DNA from: Epiperipatus broadwayi | Taxonomy: Eukaryota; Onychophora; Udeonychophora; Euonychophora; Peripatidae | Assembly: GCA_028023455.1 (NCBI GenBank) | Contig: JAQFVV010000002.1 | Location: 31,379,725-31,443,724, forward strand | Length of the DNA: 64,000 nt | Reading direction: 5' to 3' | In this document: one piece after another, positions 38,651 to 49,849 of the stretch | How the letters are laid out: each line of letters opens with the position of its first letter | How positions within the stretch are numbered: position 1 is the first letter of the stretch | Notes under the pieces: generated by a model | Database searches by the model: none | Told to the model about the DNA's origin: nothing | The model's input: only the letters and a program-made list of their open reading frames with translations | Made by a program: the position numbers and the translations under genes

Positions 38651-40444
38651 TGTAACGGGCACATACTTACGTTACATTATTTTTTATTAGTAAACATAAA
38701 AAAAAAAGTTCGCCAATAAAAATTTCTTTTTTAAGAATTAAAAACTGAAAATTAAAAAATCATCTTAAACTCGCATATATATAAAATCGCACAGATAAAT
38801 AATTATTAAAATAAAACTTTATTAAAAAAAAGAGTAGTTTAAAACTAAATTTTCAGAAAAGATTTAGAGATAAAAATATATGTTTAAGTTTGAAAACAAA
38901 TTAATTAATCTTTTGTAAAATGGAAATGATTATTTTAATTAGTAAACTAGCCTTTGGGCATCTAAAATGTATAAGCATCGGTCAGATAGGAAAACAATAG
39001 AAACTTTTAGCAAATAAAAAGAAATCCCTATGGAATCGGACCTCAGCGAAAAGACCACCATCATCGATGACGTAATGTTGAGTCAATCCTTAAGATTAAT
39101 ATAAAAGGAAAAGTTGGAAATTATTAGGGATTATTAAGAGAGGACTGAGATGTGTTAAGTCAGAGAGTTGGAGGTGAAGGGATTGAAAGATGCACTTTCA
39201 ATTCCTTCAGTTGTTATAAAATGGAAAAATGAAACATCACTTTTCTTATACTGAGGACAACAGGATCGTCGGGGATTTAATGTGGATTCCAAATGGCATG
39301 CAATGAATAAAGAGGAACATTGAAAAAAAAATCGTAAGAACTTTAAAATATAAACTTTCTCAGTCTTTAATTTATAAGAAATAGAATCCTATCTGACCAA
39401 CGTTATTTATTAATTAGTTATTATTTTATTTAATGTATTTCTTTTGTAAAATCATTTCCATTTATTTATTTATTTGTTCTTTAAGTTTTATTGTGATTTC
39501 TGTTTTTCATTAACCTAGTTATATAAATATTAAACTTAAGTCGGGCGTGAATGGCTATATAGATTTGTAAAGTTATATTAGGGGAGGGTAATCTTAGGTT
39601 ATTCATTTCGTAGTTGAATTAGGTCAATGGATTGGATATATTGGTGTAATTAGTAGATGTAGTACGAGATTCGCTATGGGCAGAATCGCTTTTATATGCC
39701 GCGCACTTCCGTTTTGCCTATGGAAGGGATTATAAGACGTAGAACACTGTTCCTTCCTATGGAGTTTTTTTATTGCTCTCATTGTCAGATAGATGTAATA
39801 TTCCTATCTGATGAGAAGCAGTTTCTTCTCTTAACCTAATTGTGCTGCCGTCATATCACATTGAACACATTGATATATCAGATGGATTGAAGTTTGGTTT
39901 GACTGCGAACCTTTGGCCTAAGGTTAAACAAGGATTGAATATGTTCTTTTCAAATGCAAATCTATGTAGTCTATTCATACTCAACACTCTAAATAAAGAT
40001 GCCTTAAATTTAAGTTGGGTATAGACGCTTGCATGGGTTCATTACCGGTTGATTATGTTTTTGGTTTTCATATTCGATCAAAATATATATAGACATTCGG
40101 TAAATACTGATACCTTACGGTGAGTATCTAAAATGTATTTATTCGGATGTCTTTTAAGTTATTGGTGATAATGCAAGCATCTTATGGTGAATGCTATTGG
40201 GTTACTTATAAATTTCCCTCTGCAATTGACGGTACCAATGATTTTGTATTTTGATCGTTTATGTTTATTTTGGAATGTTTTTGACCGTGGAATCTATGTA
40301 ACCGATCTATACTCAACATTTTTAAACAAATCTGTGCGAACTAATAATAGTAAAAAATTTAAAATGTAAATTAAAAATCTAAAATAAAAGTAAAAATAAT
40401 GTTAAATGTTAAAGTAAACATATTAAAATAATAATGTTATATCT

Positions 40445-40482
<38 letters not shown>

Positions 40483-40759
40483 CATAAATAAATTTTTGTA
40501 TGTTAATTACTGGCAGTGGCTTATTTTATTTATTTTTTAATATTGAAATATAATTAAATAAGATATTATATTATTAAATCTCTGCTACTCCCTGAGCTAG
40601 TGACTTGGGCTAATGACCGGAATCAAAATTTTAAAAAAAAAAAAAAAGATTTTTTTTTTATTTACATATCTGCCTACTTTATAAATTTTTCTAGGTTCAA
40701 ATGCCTAGATGGCGCCCTGTAGTGCAGATTACGTTAAGCAATTTCTCCAGATTGTTACA
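38651..40759 (+). mobile_element. Solo-LTR-like repeat, copy 2 (2.1 kb)
   Basis: Starts TGTAACGGGCACATACTTAC and ends CCAGATTGTTACA, giving TGTAAC/GTTACA terminal inverted ends inside a TA-rich target. It aligns with 13721-15434 except for a 474-bp segment (about 39531-40004) bounded by imperfect direct repeats AAACTTAAGTCGGG and AAATTTAAGTTGGG. That segment is less AT-rich and includes GGGATTATAAGACG, which could be a TATA-type promoter. A (TG)n run lies near 40459-40481. No gag/pol is adjacent. The frames at 39842-40024 and 40184-40369 are not recognised proteins. Confidence 0.72.
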
Positions 40760-40773
40760 ATATATATATATAA

Positions 40774-40872
40774 AAGAAAGTGTGCAGGGTGATGAGAAGA
40801 GAGGCTAGAAATTGGAAAAGATGGATTGAACTTGGAGAAACCTTCATCCTGCAGTGGATTGATAATGGTTGA
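40774..40872 (+). pseudogene. RTE-type LINE, extreme C-terminal fragment of ORF2
   Basis: The frame reads ...REARNWKRWIELGETFILQW then IDNG and stops at 40870-40872. C-termini of RTE-type non-LTR retrotransposons have the pattern REA.DR..WR.LGEA(F/Y)..QW. The same peptide with small differences occurs on the minus strand at 45973-46080. It follows directly after solo-LTR copy 2. The DNA after the stop (ACAATGATGATAT) resembles the (TGA)n tail of the other copy, so this is a very short 5'-truncated insertion. Confidence 0.7.
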
Positions 40873-41352
40873 CAATGATGATATATTACCTGAGTTTCTT
40901 AACATCAGGAATCTTCATCTTGTCATTAAGATAAACTCTATCAATAAAAAGTGGATTCATGGAAGTTACCTTGATAACAGATTAATATTCCTGGTGTTGA
41001 TAAGTTTAGGTATTATCATGTTTTACATTTGATGAATTATCCAGCTTTATGTAAAATAAATAAATATATATATACTTGGATCTAATTTCATTGTATACAT
41101 CCTGAAGTATTTGCTACATTATCTCTCTTTTTTTTTAACACAATATTAACTGAACTTTTTGATAATCTACTTGATATTATCAATCTTATGCTGTTTAGAA
41201 TAACTCCTATAAATATTCAATTTTGCACTTTTTTTATTTTGTTTATCATTAATTTAGGAAATAATTTTATCTTTATAAATCTATTTATAGATATTCCAAA
41301 ACAATTCACACGATCACTGTTTTTAAACTTATAAAAGCTGTTAAAACAGTAT

Positions 41353-41930
41353 GTGATGTGATGTGATGTATTATGGCTTCTCCTTAAACGAAGTCAAGAA
41401 TATCTCAGCAATTAAGCCCAGATAAACCTGTTAGCCACTTTCTTTTACATTCCCCACTCTAAATTTACCCATAATCTGATCTATCCCATTTCCACAACAT
41501 AATTTTTGTCAACTCTATAACCTTTATATCTAAATCCCCCTTATCTTTTCCCAAACCTAGCATAAAAACCAATAATTCACTTTCTGTATAATCACTCTTT
41601 TCATATTTATTTTTCCACAACTTCATTATATGTACCCTTTCTGTTTTCAAACATTTACATTCAATTAACAACTGCCTAATATTTTCAATTCCTTCCTTAC
41701 ATAATTTACAAAATAAATCACCCATATTTTTCCATTTACATGTATATTCTTTTGTAGCTAAAGATCCCGTTCGAGCCTTAAACAATAAACTACTTTCCTT
41801 ACTATTATCATATATTAACTCACACCTAATATTCTGTTTATTTCTATATATATTTAAACTCTTTTTACTCCCCATACTATTTCTCCATCTCTCTAACTCC
41901 CTAGTCTTTATTAATAAATTTATTCTTTTA
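41353..41930 (-). pseudogene. LINE ORF2 C-terminal fragment with zinc-knuckle, plus 3' tail
   Basis: The minus-strand frame at 41465-41875 encodes 136 residues and is open upstream to about 41930. It includes LLFKARTGSLATKEYTCKW, then FCKLC (about residues 55-59) followed by IRQLLIEC about 10 residues later. This CxxC...(H/Q)xxxxC pattern is the zinc-binding region at the C-terminus of many non-LTR reverse transcriptases. Downstream, near 41353-41372, the minus strand has (ATCAC)n, a plausible LINE 3' tail. The reverse transcriptase core is absent, and MITE-X abuts its 5' side. The usual H of the knuckle appears as Q. Clade unresolved. Confidence 0.65.
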
Positions 41931-42536
41931 TCCCATACACTAGTGCCACCTAGTGCAAGACATAGTAATCAATGAATGCTAGAAGATTTGTGCATTAAAT
42001 TCCCTACTTAATGCTTACTCATCCAGTTTCTCCAGACTAGTTTCTAGCTTCTGGCCTTCATCAGTGAGAATCTTGGATCTGAGGAAATTGCCCCTAGATA
42101 TTGAGATCTAATTCAACCTTCCAACAGCCACTTTTTACTTATTTAGTTAATTATAGAGCTATAAGCCCAAGATAAACCATAATAGTGGTTTCAATCCAAG
42201 CTTATTTGCTTGTATAGTCATATAGATCTGAATCCTGTTCAGTATAGCTGTAGTCGCCATTGTCCAGGATTGGTGTCAACCCACTAAAACATCAGATGAT
42301 CACCATTTCAAACAGCACAACTCTCTTCATACAGTTTGCATTAGATCCAAGAATCTAGGTACAGTGTCTCAGATCCAAAACTTCTCACTAATGAAGGCCA
42401 CAAGTTACAAAGTAGTCTGGGGATAATGGATAAGTAGGCACTAGATATTGGGTTTTTGATGCACAAATCTTCTAGTATCTATTGATTACTAAGACTTGCA
42501 CTAGGTGGCACTATTGTACGGTGACAGTTGCTACCG
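41931..42536. mobile_element. MITE-X, long copy
   Basis: Left end CCATACACTAGTGCCACC, right end GGTGGCACTATTGTACGG. Both halves carry the family motifs in opposite orientation (AGACTAGTTTCTAGCTTCTG; AAGTAGTCTGGGGATAATGG), separated by the long-form centre (CAATCCAAGCTTATTTGCTT). It lies against the LINE fragment at 41353-41930. Confidence 0.75.
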
Positions 42537-43340
42537 TCAAAACAATTTCTTTTTTTAATTAAAACAACAAAGTTTATATATCTAAATATAAAAAAAATTA
42601 TTTTACCGTTAAATTTTAATTCAGCTGTAAATGATTTTTCATCATTGCTTGTACAGGTATTTAATTACCATAAAAAATTTCAGAAATAAATAAAACATTA
42701 AAAAAAGACAATAAAATGGTACCCAGTATAAAGACAATGCTTCAGTGGACTGTCAAATCCAAATCTTTTACGACATTCAGTGCTTTAAACCAAAGAATAT
42801 AAGTTGCCAGAAATTTCCATTTATTTTCTTTTTTTAATTTTTTATAGAAAATAAAATCTATTGATAGTAAACATTAGTGTTTTTGTGTGTATTATTTGCA
42901 GCCCCTTTCCTCTAAACTACGCAAGGCTAAATGAAACCAGTCTAAAGCTGTAATAACGTTTAGTTTTATTTTTTACCATTCAGTAACTTCATTCGCTTTA
43001 TAATTTGTGAATTTCAGCATATTGAGCATATAAATTCTGCATATAAAATCTATTTTATACCAAGTTAAAAAAGAGACTTTCTAAATTCTTGAGTTTACAT
43101 ATCCACTAACATTTCCATTATCATTCTCTTGTTTTATGGAAGGAAAATTATCAGGAGAATTTTAAGAGCAAATGAAAAATTTGTTTAGAGTACGAATAAT
43201 TTCTGATTAAAAAGAGGGTGGAGATTATTAATTCCATCAAATCTTTTTATTATTAGTTTATTTTAATTAGATCATTATTTAATGAAACTTATTTTTTTAA
43301 AAAATCTTATACTTTGTTTTGTGCTTATCCTATTTCAGCA
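42537..43340. other. No gene seen
   Basis: AT-rich with no recognisable coding or repeat structure. Confidence 0.5.
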
Positions 43341-43361
43341 CCTGAGTTAATTGTTGTTTTT

Positions 43362-43450
43362 TTAATATGTCAAAGCGTTGATGGGGATACGAACCCGGGC
43401 CAGCTGTTTGGAAGACAGCTATGCTAACCGCTAGCCCACCAATGCTTGAC
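43362..43450 (-). mobile_element. Short tRNA-Gly-like SINE with target duplication
   Basis: The minus strand reads GCATTGGTGGGCTAGCGGTT (A-box region), CCGGGTTCGTATCCCC (good B box) and CGCTTTGACATATT. Flanking direct repeats AGTTAATTGTTGTTTT (43345-43360) and AGTCAGTTGTTGTTTT (43453-43468) differ at two positions. The anticodon-like loop has TCTTCCAAA in place of CCTTCCAAG. Confidence 0.82.
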
Positions 43451-43469
43451 TAAGTCAGTTGTTGTTTTG

Positions 43470-44350
43470 CCTTATCTTACTCCAATCTATGAAATCTTCA
43501 TCTGCTCATCTAAGCTCTTAAATAAATGATAATTCAGCTGACAATTATATGTGAGAAACAAAGTAGCATTAATTTCTAATACTTTTTTTAAAATGTAACC
43601 TACTGTAACTCATTACCTAAAAACCAATATAAAGATAATCAAACTATAAGATATCATTTATCATTTTCAATTGCAACTATGAGAAAATTAATTCATCTTT
43701 ATACTTCTTGTAAGATTATTAATTGAATGCAGACTTCAGTTACTATTATCTGAAAATATAATCTCTGGTAGAGTAGTGGAGGTAGGACCTAACCAAACCC
43801 TCATAACTTGTTCACTGTCTGTCCTATAAGATAAAATGTATTTCCAAATCATTAATCCATCTAGTAATAAAAGTGTTGTTTGAAACTGAATGTTAACAAG
43901 TGGAAAATATAAAATGTTAATCATAAAGAAAATTAGATGCCCACATTATGTAGTTTAGACTTTGTGTATATAACAAAACTATTTATGAATTTTATATAAA
44001 AATGAACCTAATAAATTTATTGTTGAACTTTCTGATAAATTGAAAAATTAACTAACTGACAAACTTAAAATGCAATTAAACAATATTTTTCAAATTAATA
44101 ATTTTTTTGGTTTCTTTTTTTTTTTTTTTTTAAAAAAAGAAAAATAAATTTTGAAAGATTTTAACCAATAATTAATTTGTCTAGATGACAATTTTAAAAC
44201 AATCACATTACAAAAACTTTTAATTAGAGTTAAATTAACACCTGTTCAAAAAAAACTTATAAGGACCAAAGTTTCTAAATTTTTATTTTAAAAAAATGTT
44301 ATGTAAATAAAATTTTTGTTGACATCTAAATACCTTCAAAAATTTTAATA
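43470..44350. other. No gene seen
   Basis: AT-rich. The minus frame at 43736-43924 is unrecognised. A T-run/A-run palindrome lies near 44116-44143. Confidence 0.5.
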
Positions 44351-44352
44351 TT

Positions 44353-44437
44353 CACAACTAAGTAATTCTAATAGTACATATAATATAGAAGTAATAAATC
44401 ATTTCTATATTATATGTACTATTAGAATTATTTAGTT
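44353..44437. repeat. Perfect-arm hairpin
   Basis: AATTCTAATAGTACATATAA near 44365 pairs with TTATATGTACTATTAGAATT near 44410, with an outer match of AACTAAGTAA to TTATTTAGTT and a loop of about 11 nt. No other copy was noticed. Confidence 0.75.
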
Positions 44438-44470
44438 TTGTTATATACACCCAGTCTAAACTACGTAATG

Positions 44471-44565
44471 TCAAGTATTGGTGGCCTAGTGGTTAGCATA
44501 GCTGCCTTCCAAGCAGCTGGTCCCGGTTTGCTTCCCGGTCAACGCATTTGACATAAAAAAAAAAG
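44471..44565 (+). mobile_element. Short tRNA-Gly-like SINE with 17-bp target duplication
   Basis: TCAAGTATTGGTGGCCTAGT (A-box region), GCTGCCTTCCAAGCAGC (stem and loop with a TCC anticodon), a decayed B box CCGGTTTGCTTCCC, then ACGCATTTGACAT and an A-run. Flanking direct repeats GTCTAAACTACGTAATG (44454-44470) and GTCTAAACTACATAATG (44566-44582) differ at one CpG. The tRNA resemblance is high, but the duplication and A-tail show a SINE rather than a tRNA gene. Confidence 0.88.
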
Positions 44566-44582
44566 GTCTAAACTACATAATG

Positions 44583-45350
44583 AGAATATATTGTAAGCTA
44601 TATATTAATTTATTCATTACCCATGGGGCTTTAATTTTTTGAGAGATGTCTATTAGAAGTATTAAACTCACATTTGACAGAGGCTGAACAACAGTTAAAT
44701 TGACTGATTTCAGTGTTTTTCATAAAAGTAACAATATTTTTCCCCAATTTTTTAGCCCATTGATTGTATGAGATATCTAGGCTGTTCAGGGAATGTTTGT
44801 CAGTTGAATAAAAATGATTCAAAAAATGTTTCAAATATGTCAATGCAGAACAAAGAATGAACCATGGAAATATTATGATAAGACTGACCAAATTGGAAAC
44901 TATATTTCTATTTTACAGCTGGGGTAAAGATTATCTGATTAATAAGTTTTTTACCACTGTGTATAAAGACTTCTAGTGTTTGGAAAAATGAAACATTTTG
45001 CCTCTGCACCACACAATTGTAATAACCAATTTTCAGATTTTATGTTCATAATAATATTTATTCTATTTCAAAAATCATGAATATTTTTTCGGTTTGTTAT
45101 ACTTCTGCTAGATGCTATAATATTTAAATGCATGTTAAACCATGTAGTTTATTATGTTTTTGTATTGCTGGTTCCAAAACATTTTGCTCTATTTTTAATA
45201 AATACATATAATGTTTACCATTATCAACAAACACTTTTCAAGGTATAATATCTAAAATATGTCTAGCTAAGGTGCATAATGTAACTCATTGATTCAAAAT
45301 ATCTTTTAATTCAGAATTATTTAGAAATATTGCTAAATATATGTAGTATG
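44583..45350. other. Unassigned stretch with faint coding character on minus strand
   Basis: The minus frame 44631-44891 (86 codons), together with interrupted frames up to about 45270 (e.g. VFVDNGKHYMYLLK and IQKHNKLHGLTC), has coding-like amino-acid composition broken by stops. I do not recognise it. It may be a decayed transposase or retroposed host gene. Confidence 0.3.
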
Positions 45351-45356
45351 TTCCAA

Positions 45357-45840
45357 CAAAAAGGTGACTAAGTCTCTGACTATGTTAGCACAGCACCTCT
45401 CTGAATCAATGCATGTGTTCTGAAGTGAAATAATTTCTAGAATGTCTAAATCACATGTTACAGCATGAAATATGGCAATATCTTTTATATCTTAACTTGT
45501 GATGAAATAACATACTAAGACTAAACTTTGTTTTAAATTTGCAAAACTGCCACTGAAATGTTTAAAATGATTCAAACCATATATAACAGTGAAGCTATGA
45601 GTTTGGAAGATGACTTTCAAATGGTTTACAAGATTTTGTAATGGCGAGGAAAATATTGAAGATGATCTCCAAAGGTACAAACATATTGTCACATTTAATG
45701 TATAAATTGTGATTCAGATGGCGCTAGTGTTTTTGATTTTTTTTTGTCATTAACAAGTAAATCATGTCACTACATACCACATGCTTTGAATTAGAGATGG
45801 TGCTGCACTACAACTTAAAGAAATATTTAGTCACCTTTTC
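45357..45840 (+). pseudogene. Decayed mariner-like element: transposase N-terminal remnant between TIRs
   Basis: Between about 45520 and 45685 the plus strand gives CKTATEMFKMIQTIYNSEAM, then, after a frameshift, FTRFCNGEENIEDDLQR. Mariner transposases begin with a helix-turn-helix region of the form GK(S/T)A.E....L...YG..A......W...F..G....(E/D)DD.R.GRP, and the order and spacing match. Flanking inverted repeats occur at about 45357-45412 (AAAAGGTGACTAAGTCTCTG, CAGCACCTCTCTGAAT) and 45786-45840 (AATTAGAGATGGTGCTG, TTAGTCACCTTTT). The catalytic D,D,D region is missing, so this is an internally deleted, frameshifted copy. Confidence 0.65.
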
Positions 45841-45956
45841 ACTGGCCCACCCTTGAAATATATCACATATAATATTTTAACAAACAATAATGTGATCTTT
45901 CAGAAAAGTCAAATGTGTGTGGGAGCTGAAATTTTTTTTTGATTAGATCTCTCATT

Positions 45957-46790
45957 ATCATCATCATCACTTTCAATAATTATCGATCCACTGCAGGATG
46001 AAGGTCTCTCCAAGTTCAATCCATCTCAGATTTCTAGCCTCTCTTTTCCACATCATCCCAACACACTTCTTTATTTCATCTATTTTACATGTAATTATTT
46101 TTTAGTTCTTTTACATTTTTTTTGTAATCCTGTTTAAGATTTCTCCTGTTTATATATTATCATCTCTTCTAACAATTTTTCCAGCCTAATTCCACTTCAG
46201 CTCTTAATTCTTTAAATTTATTTCGCACCCATGTCTTTCATTTTTGATCTCTTTTTGTTACTCCTGACAAACATCTCTCCATATTTTGTTGACTGGTATG
46301 AAGTCTCTGTATTGCTTTTTAGTTAAATGTCCAAAACCAGATTCATAAGTAAGACTTGGAAAACACATTTATTAAAAACCTTCCTTTTCAAACACAAAGG
46401 CAGATTTCCTTTTAATATTAAATTATTTCTACCAAAAGCATTCCTACCAAGTTTAATTCTGTAATTATAGAATTGTTTACTTTTTTCCTTCTATAAATTG
46501 TAAAGAAATGATTGTTTTAAACTTTCAATATATAGCTGGTCTATTCAGTCAAAGTGCTGTGAATATGACTGATTAGATCGAAAGCATGCTCAACTATATA
46601 TTAAACATTTAAAATAAAACAATTTACATCTGTTGTATTTGAGGTTATAAATTTCTTGTGACTCATCATTGTTTTCTTTTTTTTTTAGAAAATCCATCGA
46701 ACATTTCTTTAGTCTTGTTACCTTTAGTCCTATTTTTTTACTCTCATCTGATAACACTTGCAATGTACTAGTAGTAAAATTAAACAGGTG
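45957..46790 (-). pseudogene. RTE-type LINE ORF2, degenerate C-terminal half with (TGA)n tail
   Basis: From 46790 downwards on the minus strand, broken frames give LSDESKKIGLKVTRLKKCSM (thumb side of the reverse transcriptase), RIKLGRNAFGRNNLILKGNL, PLCLKRKVFNKCVFQ, GHLTKKQYRDF, and finally REARNLRWIELGETFILQW ending IDNY with a stop at 45973. These blocks, in this order, match the RTE pattern ...ES.KVGLK.N.SKTK..., RI.LGW.AFGK......LP.CLKRKVFN.CVLPVLTYG.ETWTLTKK... The element ends in TGATGATGATGA on the minus strand, a typical RTE-like tail. Many stops and frameshifts: dead. Confidence 0.75.
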
Positions 46791-46799
46791 TCTTCTTTC

Positions 46800-48502
46800 T
46801 CCTGAAAGATATTATATGGTTATGCATATCAATGCCAAATTATAAGCCGTAGATTATATTTTAAGAAATTCAATGTGACAAAGTTACGACTGAGATTGGT
46901 TTTGTCTCAAAATAAAAAGAAATTCTTTAGGCATGGATCAAGCAAAAAAAAGTAAATTATAAACTGTATTTGAATCACTAAGAGTTCATTATCCTCAAAT
47001 AAAATGCTGTCTTAAAAAACTTGATTATTATTCAGAAATTAAGTTTAACTTTAAAAGACAAATCAATTTTCTAATTAAAAACATAATTGAATAAAGTATT
47101 GCTTAGAAATACACAAAATAAATGAATCCCAGAAGTAATATGGGTTTGATCCATAAACCTTAAAATCCAGAGTTTGTCACCCTGTTGTTGCATAAGACCA
47201 TATCTTGTATGGGTTAGTAAAGCAGTAAAATGGAAGACACCAGAGGTCAAAGTCCATAGATCACATGCTAACTTTGTCACGTTTGATATTCAAATGTACT
47301 ATAAAGTCCTTAGCAATAGACCATATGATTATGTAATCTTCTATTTTTTGGTCTTCAGTATCACCCCCATGTATTTTCATATGGATCTGCAGATATTTTA
47401 GTTGGATTTTATTTGTTAATATTCAAACAGAATATGATCTCCGTAGCTGTTGCTAGCAATGGTCATAATATTAAATAGAATACTGATTACCTGGAATGTA
47501 ATGAAGCACTAAAGACTTCATCCATACAAATTGATTTATTTTATGAAATATGTCAATCATTAAAATCAGTTATTAAACTATTACCCTTTTTATTCAGATG
47601 ATGATAGGTGAGGTCCAGCCAAAATCTCAGGACTAAAATACTGATAGAAGCAACAACATACATATATGAAGTCAAAGATTATTTAAATGGGATATATATT
47701 GTAATTGATACATAGTTCCAAATGTAAAGTTACTAGAAGGCACCACTAGATAATAAATCTAGACTTTTTCCTATATCAAATTGTGATTTAATATTGAGAA
47801 TTAATATAAAAAAATACCAAAGAAAGAAGTTAAACTTACTAGCAAAGTCACAAACAAGAATGTTGGGAAGCTATAAATTATAAAATGAAACTTTTCTAAT
47901 TAATAATAAATCTTTTTTATCCAGCATGAGTTACATTTGAATACCTATTAATTTGGCATTTTAAATTTTATAATTTGAGTAATTATAAAATAAAATAATT
48001 TATTAAAAAAGCAATAATATTGTCATTGTAATAGCTATCAATGTCTAAATTGATATATCTAAATGAAAAAATGCATATATAATAAACAATATGAGACATT
48101 GCCAAAACAAAACAAACTATCTGTAATCTCAATACCTAGTAATGCAGTAACCTGTACACTGATTGGCTATAAAGCTAAGCAGTGAGTGAAATGCCTGTTA
48201 GATATATGCTTACCTCTCTATTATAATATTCAACATAATGGCATAGAAACAACAACTATTCTTAAAACTTTATATATAAAATATTTAAATATTAATTCAT
48301 AGCCACATTATTTATAAAGATATAAACATTACCCATGCTTAATGAAGTACTCACTACAAAATGAAATCATTACAAAGTGTAGCCATAGTAAATTTATAAC
48401 TGTAACTAATAAACAAATATTAAGCTACATGTATAAATAATATCTCAGTTGCCAATACATACAGTATGAGTCAAATCTTATATATATATATATATATCAA
48501 AT

Positions 48503-48541
<39 letters not shown>

Positions 48542-49385
48542 TATCACCATTTAAAACCATTATTTAAAATTATAAATATCATTAAATAACACAGATTATA
48601 TATTTTATAATCTGTATTGAAATATGATATCTATAAAATGAAATAAGTTGTCATTTATTACATCTGTATTGTTTTTGAACATTATATTTAAAATGTTTTG
48701 AAAATATTATTTGCATATAGCTTTGATAATTACACACAGTGATCGATACTATATTTAAGAAGTGACAATTTAAAATAACTGATATCACCATAATATTTAT
48801 GTGGAAAACTATTATAAATAAAAAACATATTTCTTTCATTTTAACTTATTTACCAGTAGATATTAATGGTCTTCCAATTTAAGACAAAGCAGATGATCCT
48901 TTTTTCATAATGGCACTTCATTTGAAATATAGAAGTTAGGTCTAAATAAGTTGTGGAAAAATCATGATTTTGCAGCAGTTGATGATTATGAAATAATCCT
49001 GTTTATGATAGATGGAAATATGAAGAAGTATATTATCCATTGGAGTCCTGATTCCCAACTTCTTAGGATAAAAATATTATTTACAAGTTCATTTTGAAAG
49101 TTTTAAAATCCAATGTTTTTTTATAGATTCAACAGCCATCAATCTCTGTTCATATAATCAAAACACTTTTCTTGATAAGAAATTATTCTTGCCAATTGAA
49201 CAATAAATATTTCTACAGTCAATTTTAAAAGTCCATTTCAAACAAATAATTATCAATTCTTTAAAATTATTATTTTTTTAAATTAAACAATTGAATTTGT
49301 TTTAAAATTATCATTTAATATAATTAATTTTTATTCATAAAAAGAATATATAATGCCTTTCACTAATAATAATAACAACTTAATA
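46800..49385. other. No gene supported
   Basis: The opposing frames at 47071-47280 (minus) and 47174-47401 (plus) overlap and neither is recognised. A long TA-rich microsatellite lies at 48480-48536. Otherwise AT-rich with no family repeats noticed. Confidence 0.45.
48480..48536. repeat. (TA)n microsatellite, duplicated block
   Basis: Two TA runs separated by CAAATCTTA, the second longer. The spacer copies the sequence before the first run, suggesting a short tandem duplication. Confidence 0.9.
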
Positions 49386-49541
49386 TTTTAAATAACATTT
49401 ACCAAGGCTGTAACCTTAGGAATAAGCGTCTGAAAAATTCGAAGGTAGGTACCTCTACAGGTCTTAACCACAAGGTCCCTACCTTTGAATTTTTCAGATA
49501 CTTATTCCTAAGGTTACAGCCTTGGTAAATATTATTTAATA
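49386..49541. repeat. Fold-back element, family C (best-preserved palindrome)
   Basis: Arms 49386-49456 and 49474-49541 are almost identical inverted copies (ACCAAGGCTGTAACCTTAGG with CCTAAGGTTACAGCCTTGGT, and TGAAAAATTCGAAGGTAGG with CCTACCTTTGAATTTTTCA). The loop has GTCTTAACCACAAGG. It is closer to a perfect palindrome than the copy at 8127, so it is probably the youngest member here. Confidence 0.85.
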
Positions 49542-49849
49542 TAATAATGTGCGTTTAATAAAAATTAATATGTTAAAATATTAATGACATCAGATTTCTA
49601 AATTAATAAAATATTCTTAATTTATACAACAATAAAATATATTCCAAAGGAATATTATATATATATAAAATACATATTTTGCGGGTTCATCCGTGTTAAA
49701 AACTTTTAATATCAATATACTGACGTTTCGACTTGGTCACACAAGCCATCCACAGAGTTATAAAAAGGTAGAAAGACGGTTGTAGAGGCGCTACAATCAC
49801 TGGTTTGAATAAAACATTAAAAATCCCACCAATAGCAAAAATGTTAAAT

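Noticed and set aside
44471-44565. tRNA-Gly(UCC) gene
   Set aside because: The cloverleaf is damaged (T-loop and acceptor stem), and a 17-bp target duplication plus an A-run shows a SINE insertion.
47071-47401. Opposing overlapping frames as a gene
   Set aside because: Neither frame has recognisable motifs; the overlap on opposite strands is typical of chance openness in a slightly less AT-rich stretch.
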